DNA of 64,000 nt. Source: Planctomycetota bacterium (GTDB lineage: Bacteria > Planctomycetota > Planctomycetia > Pirellulales > UBA1268). The stretch lies in assembly GCA_029978905.1 (NCBI GenBank), contig JAPOIM010000009.1, positions 244-64,243 on the forward strand, given 5' to 3'. The notes under the pieces are model-generated. The model was given only the letters and a program-made list of their open reading frames with translations, searched no databases and had not been told where the DNA came from. The stretch's first letter is position 1, and each line of letters begins with the position of its first letter. Below, one piece after another: positions 1 through 9,822 of this stretch. A program made the position numbers and the translations under genes.

Positions 1-2
1 CC

Positions 3-668
3 ACGTTTGTCTGTCCTTCCAGCCCGAACCGCATCGGGACTGGCGAGTCGAATCACACCTATTCCATCAACATGGGCACCTCACATAATGCCCCCCACAC
101 GACGTCGGGTGCGTCTCATGCTGGCGAGACGAGGCACAACGGGATCGCCTCATATCGGCATGAGAACAGCGGCTATGGTGACGCCCCGGTGACCTTCGGC
201 TCGATCAGCGACGGTACCAGCAAGACTGCTGGCTACTCGGAGTTTGTGATCGAGAAGTGGCATGGCAACATCGTGGGTGACAAGAAGTTGCAGCGTAGCC
301 AGGTCTACAGTTGGGCTCGCGGCAACTCGACGGCTGAAATGCGTCAGTCGTGCCTCAGCCAAACGGCACTCAATGATGGCGGTGGCGGACGCATCATGCG
401 AGGTGGCGGTTGGTCCTGGTCGTTCATGGCGGCTGGTGGTGCGTATTCGCACACCATGATGCCGAACGAGAAGAGCTGCCAGACGTGGGATGGCCCTGGT
501 GGTGGCGACTGGTATGGTTCGAATCTGCTTACCGCGACCAGCGAGCATCCCGGCGGTGTGAACGTCGGCATGATGGACGGGGGTGTGCGGTACGTGACCG
601 ACGATGTCGCCAATGAAGTCTGGTGGGCGATGGGGACTCGCAACTGCGGTGAGGCAACCTCCTACTAA
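3..668 (+). CDS. DUF1559 family prepilin-like protein, C-terminal part (5' truncated by window edge)
   Basis: Frame is open from position 3 (TFVCPSSPNRIGTGESNHTYSINMGTSHN...). C-terminal HPGGVNVGMMDGGVRYV matches the H-X9-DG signature of planctomycete DUF1559 proteins. Confidence 0.9.
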   Translation, partial: TFVCPSSPNRIGTGESNHTYSINMGTSHNAPHTTSGASHAGETRHNGIASYRHENSGYGDAPVTFGSISDGTSKTAGYSEFVIEKWHGNIVGDKKLQRSQVYSWARGNSTAEMRQSCLSQTALNDGGGGRIMRGGGWSWSFMAAGGAYSHTMMPNEKSCQTWDGPGGGDWYGSNLLTATSEHPGGVNVGMMDGGVRYVTDDVANEVWWAMGTRNCGEATSY

Positions 669-745
669 GCCGCCTGCACTCACACAGGATCGGTACATCT
701 GATGCGACAACGCTTTCTTTTGAAAGCCTGTCTTCAGGAAAACGA

Positions 746-775
746 AACGGGGCGGCCGGCAACGGTCGCCCCGTT
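746..775 (+). terminator. Rho-independent-type hairpin downstream of DUF1559 gene
   Basis: Perfect 9-bp inverted repeat aacggggcg (746-754)/cgccccgtt (767-775), 12-nt loop, about 80 nt after the stop codon. No strong T tract. Confidence 0.6.
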
Positions 776-809
776 CTGCTTCGCGGGGCTTGTGCCCCGT
801 GAGAGCGGG

Positions 810-2066
810 GTGAAGGCGGGGAGAGCACGCGGTCTTGTTCTGGGAGCCCTCGGGCTTGCCACGTTGGCTGTTGGTGTCTTGTGGGTCGCCGCGAGTCGAG
901 GCTTGGCAACCGCGGAAGGATTGGCTCGGCATGGGCTCTGGGAAGATGTCCACGCGCCGATCACTCGTTATCTCTGGCTCTTTCCGGATGATCCGCGGGC
1001 GAACCTTTTGGCGGCGGAGGCACTTGTCAAAGATGATTCCCTCCCGCTCGTGAAACGCATCACAGAGTCGCTGGGCTGCTTGGCTCGCATCCCAGATGAC
1101 TCATCAGGTGCGGTTGCTGCGCGGATCGCCGAAGCGAGGGTGAAGCTGTTTCTGCGATACGAGCCGATTGCAGCCTCGCGTTCGCTTGAACGAGCGATTC
1201 AACTGGACCCAAGCGCGCTTGAGCTCCGACTGCTGCTGTGGAAGCTGTTGGAGCTCACTGGCCGGGCCGAGGAAGCGGAAGAAACGTTTTGGGCGAGCTA
1301 TGAACTTTCTCCTGATGCTGAGAAGCCCAGACGACTACGGGAGTGGTATGTCAGTCAGTTCTTCCCGCTGACCTCGACGGCAGAAATCGATCGCTTGATG
1401 GGCTTCCGCACCACGGCTTCCGAGGCTGGAACCGCGGTGGAGATGAAGCGTTTCCAGCGGTTTCGACTAGCCGAGCCCGCGGAGCCCGTGCCGCATGCGG
1501 CGCTCGCCGAGTTTTTTCTTCGCGAGAATGAGCCAGAGCTTGCTTTTGAGGTGCTTGACGAGGCGGCGGGGCAGATCCCGCAGGTCCAGCAAACCAACCC
1601 CTTTATTCTTGGCGTCGTCGTGGAAACGCTGCTCGAGTTGGGCGAAACCGAGCCCGCTCGTGAGACGTTTGAGCGGTGGCCGCAACCTGCGTCCGGACGG
1701 CGATACGCGCTCGTGAAGGGGCGTGTGCTGCAGGAGGCGGCTGAGGATGCAGGGGCGGCTGCGGAGGCCTATCGTGAGGCACTTTCTACGTGGCCGGGGG
1801 AAATCGACTGGCGGACGATGAATCGCCTGGCGGGTTGCCTCGCGCGCGTTGGGGACACGGAGGGGGCGGCTGCAGAGCGACAGTTGGTGCAGCAGGTGCA
1901 GGATCGGATTCCGCAGGATCGGCTACAAGCGCTGCTCGATGGTCTGGGCACTCCAGACGATCCGCTGGTCGCCGACGCGATGGCCGACTTTTACCGCGAG
2001 ATCGGTCGGCCGCGGGAGGCGGATGCGTGGGCGGGCGTGGCGTCGATTGCCAGAGAGGGTCGCTAG
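810..2066 (+). CDS. TPR-like repeat protein with N-terminal signal/TM segment
   Basis: ORF 702-2066. The upstream part overlaps the terminator hairpin, so GTG at 810 (VKAGRARGLVLGALGLATLAVGVLWVAA) is the more likely start. Helical TPR-type repeats. Confidence 0.75.
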   Translation: MKAGRARGLVLGALGLATLAVGVLWVAASRGLATAEGLARHGLWEDVHAPITRYLWLFPDDPRANLLAAEALVKDDSLPLVKRITESLGCLARIPDDSSGAVAARIAEARVKLFLRYEPIAASRSLERAIQLDPSALELRLLLWKLLELTGRAEEAEETFWASYELSPDAEKPRRLREWYVSQFFPLTSTAEIDRLMGFRTTASEAGTAVEMKRFQRFRLAEPAEPVPHAALAEFFLRENEPELAFEVLDEAAGQIPQVQQTNPFILGVVVETLLELGETEPARETFERWPQPASGRRYALVKGRVLQEAAEDAGAAAEAYREALSTWPGEIDWRTMNRLAGCLARVGDTEGAAAERQLVQQVQDRIPQDRLQALLDGLGTPDDPLVADAMADFYREIGRPREADAWAGVASIAREGR

Positions 2067-2212
2067 ACCGAGGCGTGCCTAGGGATACACTGTGTTCAGC
2101 GGGAGGAGCGTGGACCAGCCGAACTTCTAGGACTGAATCTGCGCTCAATCCGCTGCTTGGCCGCCTTGAGTCGGCTGAGTTTTCTCAAGCGAAAACATTC
2201 GGGGAGAAAGCA

Positions 2213-2395
2213 ATGAAGAAGATGTTTTTGATGCTGATTGCCGTGGCAATGTTGGGTGTTGTGGGCTGCTCAGAGCCAAGCCCCGAGCCCACGATCGAGG
2301 CCGTGCAGCAGCCCGGGCAAAGTGCGATGGAGCGGGCGATGCAGGGCATGCCTCAAGACCAGCGCGAGAAGTACGAGCAGCAGAAGCAGAACTAA
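2213..2395 (+). CDS. Small putative lipoprotein (60 aa)
   Basis: ATG at 2213 in frame with ORF 1790-2395. MKKMFLMLIAVAMLGVVGCSEPSPEP has a lipobox-like LGVVGC and a charged Gln-rich tail. Confidence 0.7.
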   Translation: MKKMFLMLIAVAMLGVVGCSEPSPEPTIEAVQQPGQSAMERAMQGMPQDQREKYEQQKQN

Positions 2396-2408
2396 TCAGT
2401 CGCGGGGG

Positions 2409-3692
2409 TCACGGCTCGTTCACGGGAACGGCGTCGAGCGAGGGAAGCGGGCCACGCTTCTCAACCGCGGAGCGAAGATCCTGCACGAAGGGCTCCCCAT
2501 CAAAAGATGACGGGAGCCCTTCCAGCAGGTCATTGGCCTGCTGCCAGTTGCCCGCGGCTGCAAACTGATGGGCTCGTACCGCGACTGCCCAAGGGTTTGT
2601 GGGAGCGGCGACCACAAACTGCTCGATGAGGCGGCTGCGTTGCTGCCGCCCGCGAGCGGCATCGGCAATGGCTTTCCAGCGAGCAAAGCCTGCCTGGTCG
2701 TCGCTGCTCGCCGCCAGTCTTTGGAAGAGATACGCGGTCTCTGGTCGCTCGGCGGCCACCTCTTCCAGCGGGGCGAGCCATTCGCGGGCCGCCTCCGCAT
2801 CGCCGTCGGCGAGCGCCACCTCGGCGAGCGCCTCACGCGGGGAGACGCTCGCAGGCTGAATCGCGACGGCGTCCTTCCAAGCGTTCACCGCAGCCTCTTG
2901 GTCACCTGTTTGGGCGGAGGCCCGACCAAGCCGGAAGGAGGCTTCGCCGGTTGGCGTGATCGCAAGGCTCCGCTGAAACTGCGTGCGTGCGGCCTCCGCG
3001 TCTCCTTGGTCGAGCAGCGTGTTGCCGTACTGCAAGAAGACTTCGTGTGGAGGGAGCTGGAGGTCCACCGCGTCTGGGCTGGCAGCAAGCGCGCGCTGGT
3101 AGGCAGCTGCCGCCGATGCCGAGTCGCCAAGGTCTTGGTAGAAGATTGCCTGGAGAAGATTGCCCTGGGCCTGCATCCCAGAGAGGTCGGTGTAGCGGGC
3201 GGCGAGTGCGATCGCGTCCTTCAATCGCCCTAGCCGAGCGGTGCATGTGGCGAGTTCGTAGGTGGCGTCGGCGTCGCTTGGCTGCATTCGCAGGAACTGA
3301 TCGAGGAGTCGCGAGGCCCGCGACCAGGATTCGGTCATCAGGTAGCCGGCCGCCCAGGCGTGCACATCCTCAGCAGACGCGGCTCCGATCTCTTCGTAGA
3401 TCGCCACGGCTTCAGCCCCACGTCTCAGTGCGACAAGCGATCGTGCTCGCAGCGACATTCCGCGAGGATCGTCTGGATGGGAATCGAGATAGAAGCCCGC
3501 AAACGCTTCGGCCCTTTCAGGATCTCCCGCGGCAAGCGAGGCCTCGCCCTGTCGCAATGGCCAACTTTGCCACCGCTCGATGCCCCACACAATGACCAGC
3601 GCCGCCCCCACGGCGAGCAAGGCAGCGAGAAGAAGTTTGGTGGTCTTGGAGCGTGGCGACTGAGAAAGTGTCGCCGCCTTGGGGTCGCTCAT
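2409..3692 (-). CDS. TPR repeat protein with N-terminal TM anchor
   Basis: 427 aa; TKLLLAALLAVGAALVIVWGIERW anchor then multiple TPR-like repeats. Start overlaps the upstream stop by 4 bp. Confidence 0.85.
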   Translation of the reverse strand: MSDPKAATLSQSPRSKTTKLLLAALLAVGAALVIVWGIERWQSWPLRQGEASLAAGDPERAEAFAGFYLDSHPDDPRGMSLRARSLVALRRGAEAVAIYEEIGAASAEDVHAWAAGYLMTESWSRASRLLDQFLRMQPSDADATYELATCTARLGRLKDAIALAARYTDLSGMQAQGNLLQAIFYQDLGDSASAAAAYQRALAASPDAVDLQLPPHEVFLQYGNTLLDQGDAEAARTQFQRSLAITPTGEASFRLGRASAQTGDQEAAVNAWKDAVAIQPASVSPREALAEVALADGDAEAAREWLAPLEEVAAERPETAYLFQRLAASSDDQAGFARWKAIADAARGRQQRSRLIEQFVVAAPTNPWAVAVRAHQFAAAGNWQQANDLLEGLPSSFDGEPFVQDLRSAVEKRGPLPSLDAVPVNEP

Positions 3693-5551
3693 GGCGTGGT
3701 TTCTCCGAGACTCCTCGCGGCGGTGATCGGCTCCGCTGTCGACCCCTCCATGATCCGCCAGTAGTGGTCACCTGCGAGGGTCATCTCATCAACGCGACCA
3801 CTTGGCCAATAGATGGTGACTTGGGCTGGGGTGTCGGCGGACTCGAGTGTGAAGAGGAGGCGAGGGTCATGGCTTGCCTGATAACTCCCACCGGCAGCGA
3901 TCGGCCGCAGCATCCGGATGGCACCCGAAACCACTTCGACACGCCCGCCGATCGGTGGAATCCGGGAAGGGGTCACGAGTTCCAAACCGAGGAATCCACC
4001 GCCGGCCTCCGTGTGGTTCGCCAGCAGCGCGGAAGGAGAGTTGTTGTGGGCGACGGCGATATCCAGATCACCATCGTTGTCGAAGTCACCTCCCGCCACG
4101 CCGCGGCCAAGCCAAAGCTCGGCGAAGTAGTCGCCTTCCACTTCCTGCGACACATCCTCAAACCTCGTGCGGTCCACCCGGCGCAGGAGCTGCGGTGCCA
4201 TCTTCTCCGGAGGGGCGTTTGGCCCCAAAACATGCCCCGTGGTCACGAAGAGATCGAGGAGCCCATTGCGGTCCCAGTCGAGGGCCACCGAGCCAAACCC
4301 CAGGTTGTCGAAACTCGTGGCCGCGATCTTCGTGCGGCGGCTCTCGTCGGCGAACTGCAGGCCACCGAGGTTGCGATAGAGCGTGTTTTTTGCCTTGTGG
4401 AAATGGGCGAGAAACAGGTCTGGCAGGCCGTCGTCGTTGAGGTCCTCACAGACAATGCCCATCGTCGCTTCATTCTCTCCCTGGTCGCTCAGCGCGCACC
4501 CGGAGGCGATCGCGATCTCGCGGTATGTCGTTGACAGCGGTTCGTCACCTCGAAGGTCGCCAGCGGGCTCTGGCGTGTAGAGCAGGTTTGGGGTCATGTC
4601 ATTGCCAACATAGATCTCCGGTCGCAGGTCGTGGTCGAAGTCGACAGCAACCACGGCGAGCCCCTTGCCGGCACCGTCGGGCTCCACGATCCCAAGGGTG
4701 CGCGACTGCTCAAGAAACGTGCCATCGCCTTGGCTGAGAAACACGGAATCCTGAATCCCTTTGTAGGTGCCAGGCCCGCAGTAGCCCGTGTCTCCACCGT
4801 AGTCACAGGGACGCACATTCTCGGGCGTCTGGTCGAGGAAGTTGGCGACGTAGAGGTCGAGTTGGCCGTCGAAGTTCAGGTCGGCGAAGAAGGCTGCGGT
4901 GCTCCAGGCGGGATCGCCAACACCAGCGGATGCCGTGACGTCCGTGAAGGTGCCGTCGCCGTTGTTGAGCAGAAGAAGGTTGGTGCCGTAGTTGGTCACA
5001 TAGATGTCGGGAAATCCGTCGGCGTCGTAGTCGCCAACAGCCACGCCTTGCCCGTACCCGCCATCGGTGATGCCGGCGGCCTCGGTGACGTTCTTGAAGT
5101 GCACCTGCCCTGTGGCGTCAGGGCCCTGGCTGCGGAAGAGTTGGTCTGGAGCGGTGCGGTCAGGTCCTTTGCCAGGCTCGATTGGACCACCATTGGTGAA
5201 GAAGAGATCGAGCCACCCGTCGAGATCGGCATCCAGCCAGGCGACCCCACCTCCCATCACTTCCACGATCAGCCACCGCCCCTCCACAACATCCCGGTCG
5301 TAGGTAAAGTCGACACCTGATTCCTGTGCCACGTTGTCAAACACGGGACGCACGGTCGGGGCGGCGGGGGCTTGCGTGGCCTCGGGGCTCCCGGTCGCTG
5401 TGGGCGAGGCTGGTTCACGTAGGGCAGCGCCTACGGGATCTGGTGGGGAGGGCGGTTTGGGGGCAGGCTCCCTACATCCTGAGAGGGTGGCGGCGACAAG
5501 AATCGCCAGCCAGAACGGCCTTACGAGCGGAATCCAGTCGAGCCACCTCAT
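3689..5551 (-). CDS. CRTAC1/ASPIC-UnbV family protein with FG-GAP/VCBS repeats
   Basis: Repeated DxDxDGxxD loops (DADLDGWLDLFF, DYDADGFPDIYV, DLNFDGQLDLYV, DFDNDGDLDIAV) and C-terminal ASPIC/UnbV-like region. Signal/lipobox LAATLSGC. Confidence 0.92.
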   Translation of the reverse strand: MRWLDWIPLVRPFWLAILVAATLSGCREPAPKPPSPPDPVGAALREPASPTATGSPEATQAPAAPTVRPVFDNVAQESGVDFTYDRDVVEGRWLIVEVMGGGVAWLDADLDGWLDLFFTNGGPIEPGKGPDRTAPDQLFRSQGPDATGQVHFKNVTEAAGITDGGYGQGVAVGDYDADGFPDIYVTNYGTNLLLLNNGDGTFTDVTASAGVGDPAWSTAAFFADLNFDGQLDLYVANFLDQTPENVRPCDYGGDTGYCGPGTYKGIQDSVFLSQGDGTFLEQSRTLGIVEPDGAGKGLAVVAVDFDHDLRPEIYVGNDMTPNLLYTPEPAGDLRGDEPLSTTYREIAIASGCALSDQGENEATMGIVCEDLNDDGLPDLFLAHFHKAKNTLYRNLGGLQFADESRRTKIAATSFDNLGFGSVALDWDRNGLLDLFVTTGHVLGPNAPPEKMAPQLLRRVDRTRFEDVSQEVEGDYFAELWLGRGVAGGDFDNDGDLDIAVAHNNSPSALLANHTEAGGGFLGLELVTPSRIPPIGGRVEVVSGAIRMLRPIAAGGSYQASHDPRLLFTLESADTPAQVTIYWPSGRVDEMTLAGDHYWRIMEGSTAEPITAARSLGETTP

Positions 5552-7368
5552 TCGCGATACTCCCGCATCGGGAAGACGAGGGGTTGGGTGTCGCCAGCAG
5601 GTTCGACAATGAGGTAACTCCCGCCTGCGGCAAGCCCGTCCACTCGCGAGTTGGTGCCATTGGGCCAGCGAATCGAAATGGCAGCTTCGGCGTCTTGGTC
5701 CACCGCAAAGAAGAGGCGAGGATCTCGCGTCGACTGGTAGCCGCCTCCACCTTTGATCTGTCGTATCTGCGAAGGGGTGCCGGTAAACGTGACCACCGCG
5801 CCAATGGCGTCGCGGTTGCTCGATGTGCCAACAAGCTTGAGCGACAGCGGGAGGCGGTTGGGGGCCGCAACGTTGGCGCGATCGTTTGCGAGCAAGGTGG
5901 CGTCTTCGTCGCGATGATTGAAGACAAAATCTTCATCCCCGTCGTTATCGAGATCCACGGCAATCAGGCCGCGCCCCTGGTGCGGCTTGAGAAAGTAGTC
6001 GCCCGCCTGTGCTGCGGCGACCGGCTCAAACCGCCCGCGCTGGTTGTGCAGCACAAGTCCGCTCTGCCTGAGGTCGGCGTCGGCGTCGCGCTCATCACCA
6101 ACATGCCCACTGGTGACGATCGCATCTTCTTGGCCGTCGAGGTCGAGGTCGGCGAACTGCACGCCCCAACTCACCAGCTGCATGCCGGCGGGGCCCACGC
6201 CACTCGCTTCGCTTGCATCGACAAACATGCCACTTCCGGAGTTGGCAAAGAGGAGGTTGTATTCGCGCTGAAAGTCAGTCACGAGCAGATCGAAGCGGCC
6301 GGTGCCACGCGTGTCGGCGGCATCGATCCCCATGCTTGACTTCACCCGGCCAAGTGAATCATAGGCGGCCCCCGACAGATCGCTCTTGTCGGTGAAGGTG
6401 CCCGTGCTGCTGCCAGCAAAGAAGACGTTGTGGTTTAAGTCGTTGGCAACGTAGAGGTCGAGGGAGGTGTCGTCGTCAAGATGTGCGGCCAGCACGCACA
6501 GCCCACGTCCTGGGGGGACGAGGATGCCGGAGGTGTCGCTTGCGTCTGCGAAGCGACCGTCGCCCACATTTTGAAAAAAGGCGTCGGCGACAGGCTCGAC
6601 CGTCAGCGGGCTACAAAAAACGCGGGCGTTGTTTGCCGCATCTCCGCAGAAGGGATTGTCGTCGAGCGACCAGTTGCCATAGTGGCAGACGTACACGTCG
6701 AGCAGCCCGTCGAGATCGGCATCGAAGAAAGCCGCGCTCGAACTCCACCGAGCATCCTCAAGGCCCACCTCCACTCGCTCGAAGCGGCCGTCACCGAGAT
6801 TGTGGAAGAGAGCGTCTGGGCCGTAGCCGGTGATCAACACGTCTGGAAAACCGTCGGCGTCGTAATCGGCAACCGCCACGCCGTGGGCGTAGCCCCGATA
6901 GCCGAGGCCAGTTTTTTCGGTGGTCTCAGAAAACTGCCATGCACCGAGGTTGCGGTAGCACCGATTGCGCTCAGTTGAGGTTTCCGGCAGGACCGGGAAG
7001 TCGTTGCCGGTGGCAAACAGGAGGTCCATGCGGCCGTCGAGATCGTAGTCGAAGGCGGCGAGGCCGCTGCCGTTGGCCGACGGGAAGGGTTTCTCGGGCG
7101 AATCGCCAGAATGGTGCCGAAACGCGATGCCCGAGGCAGCGGTTCGGTCGCTGAACCAGGCGGGGCCCGTCGGTGTGGAGGCAGGGGAGGACTCAACGGT
7201 CGCGGCAGGGGAAGGCTCGGCGGTGGCCACAAGCGTGCTGGGTGGCGGGGCGTCATGCTCGTTGACGGACTGTGGTGTGGGCGGGGAGGGCCGGTAGAAC
7301 AGCATCAGCACTCCAGCGGCCACCATGATGGCGGTCGTACCGATGACCAGCAGCATGACTCGAGGCAT
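5548..7368 (-). CDS. CRTAC1/ASPIC-UnbV family protein with FG-GAP/VCBS repeats (paralogue of the downstream gene)
   Basis: Same architecture as 3689-5551: DYDLDGRMDLLF, DYDADGFPDVLI, DADLDGLLDVYV, DLDLDGQEDAIV, DLDNDGDEDFVF; C-terminal SIRWPNG. Confidence 0.92.
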   Translation of the reverse strand: MPRVMLLVIGTTAIMVAAGVLMLFYRPSPPTPQSVNEHDAPPPSTLVATAEPSPAATVESSPASTPTGPAWFSDRTAASGIAFRHHSGDSPEKPFPSANGSGLAAFDYDLDGRMDLLFATGNDFPVLPETSTERNRCYRNLGAWQFSETTEKTGLGYRGYAHGVAVADYDADGFPDVLITGYGPDALFHNLGDGRFERVEVGLEDARWSSSAAFFDADLDGLLDVYVCHYGNWSLDDNPFCGDAANNARVFCSPLTVEPVADAFFQNVGDGRFADASDTSGILVPPGRGLCVLAAHLDDDTSLDLYVANDLNHNVFFAGSSTGTFTDKSDLSGAAYDSLGRVKSSMGIDAADTRGTGRFDLLVTDFQREYNLLFANSGSGMFVDASEASGVGPAGMQLVSWGVQFADLDLDGQEDAIVTSGHVGDERDADADLRQSGLVLHNQRGRFEPVAAAQAGDYFLKPHQGRGLIAVDLDNDGDEDFVFNHRDEDATLLANDRANVAAPNRLPLSLKLVGTSSNRDAIGAVVTFTGTPSQIRQIKGGGGYQSTRDPRLFFAVDQDAEAAISIRWPNGTNSRVDGLAAGGSYLIVEPAGDTQPLVFPMREYRE

Positions 7369-7380
7369 GGGCTGCTCCGC

Positions 7381-8460
7381 TTAGGCGACGTCGTAGACTT
7401 CGATGCGGCCGAAGTCGGCGATTCGCCCATCTTTGTCTTTGTCGGGCTGGCCTTGGCCTCCGACCAGGATCATTTTCTGACCGTCAGCCGCGAACAGTAT
7501 CTCGGTGACACGGTATCCCGACTTGATGCTGCCCACTTTGGCACCATCGCTGATGCCAAACATCCCAACGTTCAGGTTCCCCCCCCGCAGCCTACCGCCC
7601 ATCGCAAACCAACTGCCATCGGGATGGACCGCCAAGGCTTCCATCAGGCCTTCTCCCGCGTCGCCCTCGTGGGTCTGATCGTCTTTGGTGGGAGGGTCGG
7701 CTCGCCAGTTCCACCGCTGCCAAAGTTGCTTGCCATTGCCCGCCATCGGATCGTGCATTGGCCCCATGCCGCACATCAGAAGGGCGGAATCGTCGGGAGT
7801 GAAACGCAGGGCGAAGATCCCGCCGAGGTAGCAGTGGCTCTTGATGATGCCCCAACTGGTGAAGTCGGGCGTGGTCCAGGTGGCCACCTGCTCGCCGCTG
7901 CGAGCATTCCAGATGCGGATCTCTCCCATCAAGTTTCCGGCGGCGACGAACTGGCCGTCGTTGCTGAAGGCGACAGCCTGAACGGAGGGGACGTGCGGCA
8001 GACTGTGAAGCATTTCGCCACTGGCAACATCCACGATCCTGACTGAAGGCTCCCGCTCTGGCGCCGGCTCATACTTGTAGCCGCCGGCGAGATACTGCCC
8101 GGTGACCGATGCCACAAGCGATTCGTCTGGCGAGACGGCCATGTCCCACGACCAGAAGTCGTGAAGCGTGAGCGACCGCACGCGCTCGTCAGTCGCCAGG
8201 TCATACCAGTGCAGCATCCCGTCGTAACCGGCGGAGAGATACTGGCCACGCTGTGGCAACACGGCGACGGAACTCACGTAGCTCGTGTGTTGACCAACTT
8301 TTCGGAGGCTTTGCTCTTCAAGGTTGACGCGGTAGACGCCGTCGAAACACCCGGCCAGAAGCTCTGTTTCATTGATCCGAGCCGCTGCCAGCACGGCGGT
8401 TGGCAGTTTGAAGTCTTTGACTCGGTTTGGGCTGGATGGAGGCATCGGCGTGAAGGGCAT
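7381..8460 (-). CDS. WD40 repeat protein
   Basis: 359 aa with blade-like repeats (VRIVDVASGEMLHSLPH, IRIWNARSGEQVATWTT). ATG overlaps the upstream stop as TGATG. Confidence 0.85.
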   Translation of the reverse strand: MPFTPMPPSSPNRVKDFKLPTAVLAAARINETELLAGCFDGVYRVNLEEQSLRKVGQHTSYVSSVAVLPQRGQYLSAGYDGMLHWYDLATDERVRSLTLHDFWSWDMAVSPDESLVASVTGQYLAGGYKYEPAPEREPSVRIVDVASGEMLHSLPHVPSVQAVAFSNDGQFVAAGNLMGEIRIWNARSGEQVATWTTPDFTSWGIIKSHCYLGGIFALRFTPDDSALLMCGMGPMHDPMAGNGKQLWQRWNWRADPPTKDDQTHEGDAGEGLMEALAVHPDGSWFAMGGRLRGGNLNVGMFGISDGAKVGSIKSGYRVTEILFAADGQKMILVGGQGQPDKDKDGRIADFGRIEVYDVA

Positions 8461-9812
8461 CAGCCCGCAGTGAGGAGAGACGTGATCGGCTCGGCGTTGC
8501 CTTCCACGCGATGGAAGGTCGGCAGGTCGCCCAGGTCGTATTCAGCGTTGGGATCAATCCCGAGCGCCGTAAAGAAGGTGGCAAACAGCTGGCGGTTGTC
8601 GACGGGGTCGCTGGCGACATCAAACCCACGCTCATCGGTGGCACCGTGCACCACGCCCCCACGGATGCCGCCTCCCGCCATCGCCATGCTCCACGCGGTC
8701 GCGAAGTGGTCGCGGCCTCGAGCGTCGTTGAGCCAGGGGGTACGGCCAAACTCGCCCATCGCGATCACCAGGGTGTCGTCGAGCATGCCACGTTGCTCAA
8801 GATCGCTCACCAACTGATAGATCACGTTGTCGAGTTCCGGAACCAGCATCTGGTGCATTTCATGCTGGAAGACATGGTTGTCCCACGGCATCCCGTTGGC
8901 CACCATCACGAAAGTCGATCCATTTTCGATCAGGTTTCGGGCCAGGAGCGCGTGCTGGGCAAAGGCCCCTGGTCCATAGCGGCGACGGTCGTCGTCGGGA
9001 AGGCGTTCGATATCGAATAACGGGGCGCAGCTCATGAGCCCCTTCACGCGGGCGAATGCAGCGTTGTAGCCAGCAGCCGCGACGCTCGCCTGATCGTTCT
9101 CAAACTTGCGGCTGAGGAAGGCACGCAAAGCTTCTCGGTCGGCGTGGTCTGTCTCCGTGATCGATTCCGGGCGGAGGATGTTGGGGATCGAGTATTCGCC
9201 ACCCGCCCGCACGGGGCCGTATTCCGCACCAAGCCAGCCCGCCCAATTGCCGGCCTTAAACGACTTAAACTCGTTCCCCTCTGGGCACGGGTCGAGCAGC
9301 ACAAACTGCGGAACGGGGCTGTCAAGTTGACCGAGCTGCTGGGCGACGACCGATCCGAGGATCGGTCGGGTGAAGGGAGGGCGAGGGCCATCTCCGCGGG
9401 TGAGCACGTCGATGCCTTGGAAGTGTTCGCTCGGCTCCGTCTTCATCGAACGGATGATCGCGAGTTTGTCGAGAATGCCCGCGCACTGCGGCATCAACTC
9501 ACTGACGTGCACACCAGGAATCACCGTGGGGATCGATGCGAAAGGGCCTGCCGTTTCCGTGCCCGGCTTCGGGTCCCACGTTTCAAACTGGCTGGGGGCT
9601 CCGCAGAGCCAAAGAAGGATGCATTTCTTGCCTTGACGTTTGACCTCCTCGGCCATCGCTTTCGCCGAAAAGAGGGCGGAGAAACTTCCCATCGAAACTG
9701 CGCCGGCGGCAAGCGAGCCTTCGAGGAAGAGGCGGCGATGCATGCCGTGCTCAGGGCTGCCGCAGTCGCGACGCGCACGAGACGAACGTGGCTGGTGAGG
9801 GCGGATCGGCAT
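8460..9812 (-). CDS. DUF1501 family protein with twin-arginine signal
   Basis: HRRLFLEGSLAAGAVS Tat-like motif; GEFGRTPWLNDARGRDHFA; WDNHVFQ. Confidence 0.93.
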   Translation of the reverse strand: MPIRPHQPRSSRARRDCGSPEHGMHRRLFLEGSLAAGAVSMGSFSALFSAKAMAEEVKRQGKKCILLWLCGAPSQFETWDPKPGTETAGPFASIPTVIPGVHVSELMPQCAGILDKLAIIRSMKTEPSEHFQGIDVLTRGDGPRPPFTRPILGSVVAQQLGQLDSPVPQFVLLDPCPEGNEFKSFKAGNWAGWLGAEYGPVRAGGEYSIPNILRPESITETDHADREALRAFLSRKFENDQASVAAAGYNAAFARVKGLMSCAPLFDIERLPDDDRRRYGPGAFAQHALLARNLIENGSTFVMVANGMPWDNHVFQHEMHQMLVPELDNVIYQLVSDLEQRGMLDDTLVIAMGEFGRTPWLNDARGRDHFATAWSMAMAGGGIRGGVVHGATDERGFDVASDPVDNRQLFATFFTALGIDPNAEYDLGDLPTFHRVEGNAEPITSLLTAG

Positions 9813-9822
9813 CAGTCGGGTT

